DNA from: Spirodela intermedia
Lineage: Eukaryota > Streptophyta > Magnoliopsida > Alismatales > Araceae
Reading direction: 5' to 3'
Length of the DNA: 64,000 bases
Assembly: GCA_902729315.2 (NCBI GenBank)
Contig: LR746273.1
Location: 377,001 to 441,000, forward strand
The translations under genes were made by a program, and so were the position numbers. This document shows, piece by piece, positions 58,501-64,000 of this stretch. The notes under the pieces were generated by a model that saw only the letters and a program-made list of their open reading frames with translations, ran no database searches and was not told the origin of the DNA. Numbering within the stretch: position 1 is the stretch's first letter; every line of letters begins with the position of its first letter.

Positions 58501-61500
58501 CGTGAAAATATACTGTATTAATAAGATTTTCAAGCGAAGTTTATGGCTGAAAAGCCTTATGAGTTGGCACAAAGTTATCTTATCAGCAGCTGTTTACATT
58601 CGTACAGCATGATACATCTCTTACAGTTTCTCATAGCCCTGGAAGGAGATTAATTTTAATCCAATTTTAATTTTCAAGTTTATTTTTGTTGACGAAATGT
58701 GCCTCATATTCAATATTTATCCAACTTTCGCTTTGATTAGAGTTTAGGATGTTCAATTTGCTTCTCATTTTTTCTTTGAGATTCTTTTTTCTTTCTAGTG
58801 CTCTCCTATTCATTTAGAATCTCATTCAAATATTTATATCCAGCTTGGAAGCGTTTAATGTAACGAACACCATTTAAACTATTAAAAAAAATGTAGTTTA
58901 TTTTCTTGGAAAGATTTAGTGTTATTTTAGTTTGAGGAGCTCCCAATTTAGTTCGAATAATTGGTGTAGAATGCTTCAAGGTACAGATTCTTGACTTGAA
59001 ATAATTTATGAGGGATTTAAATTATTTTTATAATTTAAGTTCCGTGAATTGGTAATGGAAAGGCGCCCTCACCCCTTTTTGGCTGACTTGTAAGGATATG
59101 AGCCGATGGTTAACTTAGCCACTTAAATTTGCCACAACTAAACTATAGTGATTCGACCCTAATATCGTCGGACCGAGTTATACAACCCCTGCGTGTATTG
59201 TGAATTGGTAACTTAATCAACCATATGGCATCAGTCGATTCAAGTATGACTAATTCATAAAAACATGGTTTCGTTTTATCAGTCAAAGGAATTGAATTTT
59301 CTCTACTGTACAGGGTTCATGTTTCCATCTACTGTACAGGGTTCTGGTTTCTACTTGAATTATTTCCATCTTAATTCATAAAAACATGGTTTCGTTTTAT
59401 CAGTCTCCTAATATTTTGAAGGGCGCCACTAATATTTCTTTTAATTTACGGCATGAAAAGTGCATTGGTGTAAATTTTCGGAGCACATGCATACCCCAAC
59501 GTTTATATTTCCTCTTACCGGCAGAACTTTCCTGAATCTCTCAAAACAATCCTATCATCCGAACCTGGAAAAGTTATTTTGTGAATTTTAGGTTATTCAT
59601 CATTCTTGGGTGGCTATTGGTGGCGCCCTTTCAAAATATTAGGAGACTCAGGCTGAAACTAATGGCTCTGATGATTTTGATGATGCAGAGAGAAGCTGAC
59701 ACAGTACAATTCATGCAAACAGCTCCATGGCTGGGGCTAATTCCCGGAAGTGATGAGCAAATAAAGCAGGCTCAAGATGCTAGAGATAGTCCTCTCATTC
59801 ATTTATTCAAAACTGCAACATCGGCAATCAAAGAGAGCGAAAAAAACACAGATGCATCATATTTCGTGACCATGTCGAAACAGGCAGAAGCTGCTGGTAA
59901 GTAGGCCACCATATGCTGATGATAGGAGTGCAATATGGCTGTTCATTTGCCATATCCTGAACCCAGCAATCAGTAATCGTCCATCAATGTGGATGTCCAG
60001 AGAACAAGGAAAAAGAAACCAGTGCTTAAAGTTATTAACAGTCCATACAATAATCCTATTGCAATGGCTCCATTTTTTTTATTTTTTTATAAATCAAGTT
60101 ATACGTCTAAAAAGTATGCACAAGCGTTTTTATCCATTTTTTGTTTCATAAGATAAGTGGATAGTCATAAACATGTCCAACGATGTCTAGTTGCAGAATG
60201 ATTTGGATACTGTGAAAGTTTCTAAAATGATCGTTTGGTGGAAAACTGCTTGTTAGAAGTTATGCAGCCGAGTTAATCAGTGTTCTGTAAATATCAACTT
60301 AGTGTCTTCCTTGGAATCTTGTAATGCTCTAATACTTGCATCCTTCCATTCAATGTGACCACCTACGGTGGATGTGATATTTCTTTCCCATCTGTAAGTT
60401 CAAAAATTTTGTATCAATGCCATATTTATTCCCGTGAATGTGTTCATCATGTAGTCAAGGATGTTGAGTGTTCCACTCAAGGAACGATAGTTAATAAGGA
60501 GAGAGAGTATGTATGGGGATGAGCATTTTTACGTTGCATCTTGTCTAGTTGTCCATTAGTATACCTGGATGAAAAACGTTTTCTTTAAACTTTATAGTCT
60601 GATATTTCTTATAGTCTCATGATTGGTGGTGAAGGAGTGCTAATCCTATTGTGATCCTGGGGGCAAACGAGGGGCCCAACATTGTTCAGAAGCGGTTCTT
60701 ACATCTGGCCTTGTCTTACCGACTATTTTAGGTGTCCATGCACCCAACAAACTTCAAACTGCTTGTTCTCAGCGGTTTCTTCTCCATGGTGGATTTATAA
60801 ATGGACGTCCGATTAATTTTTTCATGCTTTATCATATACTCAATATATTGCTCGCTAAATTACTAAGTGCTTACTCCAAGGCCTCATCCCATACATTGAA
60901 GGTGCATTTATGGTTTAGGAATCCAAGGAATGCAGCATTGGAGGGAAACATCATACCTGAACTTTCATCTTTTTATGGAGTTGAGCATTTGTGTTCATTC
61001 ATGTTCTACTGAGCATACACCAAAATGCATTTGCATGTGATTGAGGTTCCATTCAAAATTTACGATTTTGAATTCATATCGTCTAACGTTTCACTGCTGC
61101 TGGTTATCTGGCTGGTCCAATTCCATATTATCTGTGCCAGAAACGAAGAACATATCAAGAGCGGAATATTAAAATGGGTAACATGATAGGATCAACACCG
61201 TCTGGAGATGTGTTTCCAGTTTTCACTGCACAATATCTTACATCATGGATGTCGCAAAACTTCATGACCCACCTGGTGATTAATGTGATGATCAAGAACC
61301 ATTAACAAAGCCTCATTTTAGTCATTGTTTCTGGTGGAATTGTTATATAATGAACTAAAGCGTCCTGTCTTGAAATTAGCTGGTTTTTTTTTCTATTTGA
61401 ACCGGATTATCCTCATTCACAATTATTCATTTATCGTGTCTTTGATTTACATGTAGCTAAGCTGATTTGAATTCTTGATGCAGATCTTCTGTACCGGAAT

Positions 61501-62790
61501 AGCATGAATTCGGGGAATGTTTTGGAATATTCCCTTGCTTTTACCAGTGCGGCATTGGATAAACACTACAACAAATTGAGTGCAAATCCAAAGACAGGGT
61601 TCATGGACATCACAACATCAAAAGATTTTTATCGCATATTTAGTGGGCTTCAGTTTGTAAGTAGAATTACATTTGAATTTCCCATCCTGCCAATCAAATG
61701 ATTCGTAAGTCCCTGTTAAGAAGTAGGTTTGTGACTGATAAAATATGGCCTACTGAAGAGAAAATATCAGAGTATGAGGCAAGAGATCCTTTACTATGCC
61801 CGCCTTCAGTTATCATTCTGCAGTGCATGCTGATATCAATCAATACAATAACTGATTCATGTGCTTTCTGACATTCAAGATATTTCTGCATAGTAAAAGC
61901 ATTAAGAAATAATCAAGATAAATGGGAAACAGATCAAACTTAGATCTCATTCGGTCTGGTGCTTCCTCCGTCAAAAACATAAATGGGAAAAATTCCCAAT
62001 AGGTCCATATCACGTCCTATGGTTTTCTTGGACCCTTGTTTACAGACAAATAGAACAGAAGGCGATTCCTGAAATCAATGTATCATAAAGCTTATCTCAC
62101 AATTACATATTCGAAGCTCTAAGAAAATGTGTCCACCGAATTAAAAATGCGTTTAATGTTGCCCCCGCTTGATAATTCCTGAGTATTTTGGAGGTGATAA
62201 ACACAGTTAGTATGGAACCTCTATTCGAGATGTTATGTTTCCCATTATATACAGCTACCCGAAGGTGAAATAAACATCCGACGCCTCGTATATCACTAGA
62301 TGAAACCTCTACTCTGCCCTGTCAAGTCTGTGAGGTGCTGGCAGTTTCAGAAACTTTAAGCAGATGGGTCCCGTGGTTGACTTCCTGGTGTCGACTAATC
62401 TTTTTGCTCGTGCGGAATTTCATCTTACTCCTCCTAAAAATATTTCCTTGGGGGATATGTCCAGGAGCATCTCGAGAAGACCATTCAAGATTCTTCAAGA
62501 CGCCATGAAACCTTGGGGGATTCAGTGGCCTGGGGTGGCTGCTGTATCATGTACTTGCTTGGTCAGCAGCTGCACTTTGAGCTTTTCGACTTCTCCTACC
62601 AGTTTCTCAATGTGGCTGAAGTGGAGAGTGTCACGATCTCGCAACAAACACCTTCTGAAAGGAGCAAGATTCCGAATTCTATCCAGGTAGAAATCGCTTT
62701 GAAGCCTTAAGATCGTACAAGCTTTTATGGGTTTATGTTCTTTCTTTTCAATCAATGAGGTGCAGCAACTTCAGGAAGTCTTTTCTTATG

Positions 62791-62823
<33 letters not shown>

Positions 62824-63134
62824 TATCTAGAGAGAGAGAGAGAGAGAGTATGAGTATGCATATATTCCCTGTCTGTGGTTCATCAAGCATCCCCATCCAT
62901 GGCTTTGACAAATTTGGTGCTTTTCTTCCGTGTAACAAGGCACATGAACACCTGCTGGAGGCCATGAGGAAAGCACGCAGGTTGAACAACCACGTGTTCT
63001 CCATGCTCAGAGCACGCTGCCCACTCGAGGACAAGATCGCATGCGCCATCAAGCAAAGCGGCGCCCCTCTTCACCGGGTCAAGTTCGCGAACACCATCTC
63101 TGCCTTCGAAACTCTCCCCCTGAAGGAAGTGTGA
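25550..63134 (+). CDS. PIR: PIR/CYFIP (SRA1, PIROGI): SCAR/WAVE complex subunit, 30 exons, complete
   Basis: ROP/RAC-binding subunit of the SCAR/WAVE complex, which activates ARP2/3 actin nucleation and shapes trichomes and pavement cells. Exons: 25550-25603, 26876-26948, 27472-27536, 29056-29133, 30485-30604, 32594-32664, 33571-33663, 34026-34095, 34230-34294, 35758-35953, 36083-36234, 37175-37268, 37737-37949, 39822-40033, 41155-41302, 42809-42977, 43963-44039, 46472-46642, 48245-48321, 48594-48696, 50925-51044, 51131-51274, 53314-53463, 54633-54776, 55268-55355, 58192-58319, 59689-59896, 61484-61656, 62465-62686, 62940-63134. They join in frame to 1290 aa, close to the Arabidopsis length. 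Landmarks: start [18 protein letters not shown], then [60 protein letters not shown]. Introns 9 and 11 are U12-type. Introns 17 and 25 hold retroelements. The least certain junctions are the acceptors of exons 29 and 30, chosen by frame and family length. Confidence 0.96.
26307..26381. repeat. 15-bp direct repeat in PIR intron 1
   Basis: TTAGCCCCAAGGTCA occurs at 26307-26321 and again at 26367-26381, exactly 60 bp apart, in non-coding DNA. Its origin is unknown. Confidence 0.7.
31140..31510 (-). mobile_element. LTR-like fragment with internal tandem repeats (PIR intron 5)
   Basis: Read on the minus strand, this segment has about five degenerate units of roughly 30 bp built around GTTGGTCAGTTTCCTAAGTT (about 31281-31430). 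These are followed by AAGTATCC...CGTGGGATTC and an A/T-rich end. A related block in the opposite orientation lies at 51960-52140. A dispersed sequence with tandem repeats and no coding capacity suggests a solo LTR or MITE-like element. Its ends are not defined. Confidence 0.45.
34295..35757 (+). other. U12-type GT-AG intron (PIR intron 9)
   Basis: The donor GTATCCTCT matches the U12 consensus RTATCCTTT except for one base. A U12 branch-point motif TCCTTGAT lies at 35740-35747, with the branch A at 35746, 11 nt before the AG at 35757. There is no long polypyrimidine tract. The junction restores the frame ...FRTN-A-IEDILQ. Confidence 0.85.
36235..37174 (+). other. U12-type AT-AC intron (PIR intron 11)
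   Basis: The intron begins ATATCCTTT, a perfect U12 AT-AC donor, and ends TTTAATCAC. A branch motif CCTTAAT is at 37160-37166, with the branch A at 37165, 9 nt before the end. Joining GA to GTTTCAG gives [16 protein letters not shown], matching the family. Exon 11 has no usable GT donor nearby, and the downstream TTTCAG acceptor would drop the conserved EF/YQ residues. Confidence 0.92.
40575..40910. other. GC-richer island in PIR intron 14, possibly TE-derived
   Basis: This segment, with GGCGCCCC, CCCACATTGGGG and several GGCCCA motifs, differs in composition from the AT-rich intron around it. No terminal repeats, target duplication or coding sequence could be shown, so the element type is open. 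Confidence 0.3.
45199..45372 (-). repeat. TRIM element, 3' LTR copy
   Basis: Left copy of the terminal repeat on the plus strand (3' LTR in element orientation). It shares AGAAAATTGAGAGAGAAACC and the AATATA-GGAGAAACCCT block with the right copy, with scattered substitutions. Confidence 0.85.
46012..46184 (-). repeat. TRIM element, 5' LTR copy
   Basis: Right copy on the plus strand (5' LTR in element orientation), immediately next to the tRNA-Met primer-binding site. Confidence 0.85.
50261..50359. repeat. 24-bp direct repeat in PIR intron 20
   Basis: CAAAAAATCAGAAATTCTAC plus TGAT occurs exactly at 50261-50284 and 50336-50359, 75 bp apart. It lies in non-coding DNA. Confidence 0.8.
51960..52140 (+). 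mobile_element. LTR-like fragment (PIR intron 22)
   Basis: ATTGGTCAGTTTCCTAGGTT is followed by a second ATTGGTCAGTTTCGTAG unit, then GAGTATCCCACAAATCGTGG and a TGTAAATAACCAGCAATA-like end. The order matches the minus-strand copy at 31140-31510. It is probably a diverged solo LTR of the same family; the 5' limit is uncertain and may extend to about 51740. Confidence 0.45.
55826..56260 (+). mobile_element. Ty1/copia-like LTR end, PBS and leader remnant (PIR intron 25)
   Basis: CCCTTTATTTTACA is followed directly by TGGTATCAAAGCTTAAGG (from about 55947), a one-base variant of the initiator-Met-tRNA primer-binding site that follows the 5' LTR in many copia elements. Upstream sequence from about 55826 would be the LTR 3' part. 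Downstream an open frame (55975-56256) is rich in Ser, Pro and acidic residues, like a degraded gag start. No second LTR was found, so I call a truncated remnant. Confidence 0.5.
56790..57030. repeat. Degenerate direct duplication in PIR intron 25
   Basis: CCTTAGGAAATATTCGTGAC...AGGTCGAAAA near 56806-56890 resembles CCTTATGAGATATTCATTAC...AGGTCGAAAA near 56976-57045, about 170 bp apart. It may belong to the same retroelement debris as the PBS remnant just upstream. Confidence 0.45.
59251..59405. repeat. 34-bp direct repeat with nested duplication in PIR intron 26
   Basis: TAATTCATAAAAACATGGTT plus TCGTTTTATCAGTC is identical at 59251-59284 and 59372-59405. Between the copies, CTACTGTACAGGGTTC is itself duplicated (near 59303 and 59329). 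GAATTATTTCCATCTTAATT, next to the second copy, also occurs at 58091-58110 in intron 25. This is a patchwork of local duplications. Confidence 0.8.
62793..62848. repeat. (AT)n-(GA)n compound microsatellite in last PIR intron
   Basis: (AT)14 at 62793-62820 is followed by a GA run at 62829-62848, between the exon-29 donor and the exon-30 acceptor. It carries many cryptic AG dinucleotides upstream of the chosen acceptor. Confidence 0.95.
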
Positions 63135-63565
63135 GGAACCCTAACCAGACCGAACCCCAGCCCTGATAAATTCCCCAAGAAACAAAACAGCAGGCAAGGC
63201 GCTCCTTATTTTAATAATCGTACGCTTCTCTCCATGGCCAAGAAGAAAAGAAAGTTTATTTAATATGGGACATGATTCCTGCCAGAAAAATTAATCAGCG
63301 ATAATAATAATAATAATAATAATAATCTCTTTGATGCTCGGAAAAATGAGGGTACAGAATGATAATATCTATGAAAATGAGGGTACAAAATGTGGCAGCT
63401 TTAATGCACCTTCTTATGAAGGAAGAAGATAATTACATCAGCAGATCACGGCGCGGAGATCTTCAGCATCCTTCTTTTCTTCTTCTCCTCCCCTTTGTCT
63501 CTTTCGTTAAGAAACAGCTTTCTTTTCCCATGCACTGCACCGCCGTATGCAAATCGTCGGCGGTT
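63135..63565. other. Convergent 3' region between PIR and ANKRD13-like gene
   Basis: 431 bp between stop codons of tail-to-tail genes, expected to carry both 3' UTRs. An (ATA)n microsatellite lies at 63301-63326. Two copies of ATGAGGGTACA(A/G)AATG-like sequence near 63346 and 63376 form a small duplication. Confidence 0.7.
63301..63326. repeat. (ATA)n microsatellite
   Basis: A trinucleotide run of about nine ATA units in the PIR 3' region. Confidence 0.95.
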
Positions 63566-63901
63566 TCAGCTCCGTGCTCTGCCCTTCTTGGACTTGTTCT
63601 TGTTCTTCTTCTCCTGCAGCCTCTTCTTCTTGGCTTCCGGAGTGATCCACGAGTAGTCCGAAGGTATGAGAAAAGGATCCTGGACGTCTTCCCCGTGGCT
63701 ACTGGCCCCGGAAGCCGCAGAGTACTTGTTCTTGTAGGAAGCCTTCATCCACTGCACCCACGAGCTGGAAGAGGGCTGCGCAAGAAGGTTGCCGTTCTCC
63801 GGGCTCGAAGGAGGCGTGGAGAACTCATCATCTGGCTGCAGTTCTTCGAATTTGGTGAAGGTGACCAATACTCTGATCGTAGGGATGACAGGAATGGCGA
63901 C
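63566..63901 (-). CDS. Ankyrin-repeat 13 (ANKRD13 / GPCR-chaperone) family protein, last exon, partial
   Basis: The terminal 111 codons plus stop of a gene that runs off the right edge. It begins VAIPVIPTIRVLVTFTKFEE, the conserved C-terminal part of the GPCR-chaperone domain of plant ANKRD13-type proteins. FSTPPSSP and the motif DPFLIPSDYSW follow, then a Lys/Arg-rich tail (KKKRLQEKKNKNKSKKGR). The acceptor CCCCTGCAG at 63902 precedes it in phase 0. The ankyrin repeats would lie outside the window. Family members are thought to act in membrane-protein quality control or ubiquitin-linked trafficking; the plant role is not clear. Confidence 0.85.
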   Translation of the reverse strand, partial: VAIPVIPTIRVLVTFTKFEELQPDDEFSTPPSSPENGNLLAQPSSSSWVQWMKASYKNKYSAASGASSHGEDVQDPFLIPSDYSWITPEAKKKRLQEKKNKNKSKKGRARS

Positions 63902-64000
63902 CTGCAGGGGGGGAGATAACAGGGCATTAAATCATGGACAAAAAATATCAACCACACTCACTGAATTTTATATTAGCCATATCAGGTTCAACAGGGCGTA
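63902..64000 (-). other. ANKRD13-like gene, intron upstream of last exon (cut by window end)
   Basis: AT-rich sequence ends in a pyrimidine tract and CAG on the minus strand. No further exon is recognised before the window ends. Confidence 0.6.

Noticed and set aside
62449..62464. Starting PIR exon 29 earlier, giving GYVQ before EHLEKT
   Set aside because: The frame is open and the residues look plausible, but there is no AG acceptor before them. The AG at 62463-62464 gives the family length between GLQ and LGDSVAWGG.
62364..62690. A 108-codon open frame overlapping PIR exon 29 in another frame
   Set aside because: The frame that reads [19 protein letters not shown] is the conserved PIR one; this is its shadow.

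Overview
The window is nuclear DNA of a flowering plant. Seven plant genes with introns can be read, and every splice junction was placed by reading frame plus recognisable protein family sequence. Intergenic and intron DNA is AT-rich, while the first exons of PSAE and PTAC3 are GC-rich. That contrast, the long introns and the retroelement scraps suggest a monocot outside the grasses or an early-diverging angiosperm; this placement is a guess.

Layout: (1) 1-1308, minus: first coding exon and first intron of a UBP3/UBP4-type ubiquitin-specific protease, running off the left edge. (2) 2723-7878, plus: complete mitochondrial chaperonin HSP60, 18 coding exons, 576 aa. (3) 8273-20034, minus: complete PTAC3, a SAP-domain and PPR-like protein of the plastid transcription machinery, 13 exons, 892 aa. 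(4) 20758-21295, plus: PSAE, photosystem I subunit IV, 3 exons, 118 aa. (5) 21644-24906, minus: a GRXS12-type plastid glutaredoxin with a CSYS active site, 5 exons, 190 aa. (6) 25550-63134, plus: PIR/CYFIP (SRA1/PIROGI), the ROP-binding subunit of the SCAR/WAVE complex, 30 exons, 1290 aa, spread over 37.6 kb. (7) 63566-63901, minus: last exon of an ankyrin-repeat 13 (ANKRD13/GPCR-chaperone) family protein, running off the right edge.

Strands alternate strictly, so the window is a series of head-to-head promoters (UBP/HSP60, PTAC3/PSAE, GRXS12/PIR) and tail-to-tail 3' ends (HSP60/PTAC3, PSAE/GRXS12, PIR/ANKRD13). PTAC3 and PSAE both serve the photosynthetic plastid and share a 723-bp divergent promoter with a perfect G-box. 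HSP60 has site II motifs and a telo-box, a promoter combination known from genes for mitochondrial and growth-related proteins.

The most notable features are in introns. PIR carries two U12-type (minor spliceosome) introns, one AT-AC and one GT-AG. HSP60 and PTAC3 each have one GC-AG intron. PIR intron 17 holds a complete small non-coding LTR element (TRIM-like) with target-site duplication, primer-binding site and polypurine tract. Other PIR introns hold a copia-like LTR/PBS remnant and two opposed copies of an LTR-like sequence. I see no new multigene system, no CRISPR array and no RNA gene.
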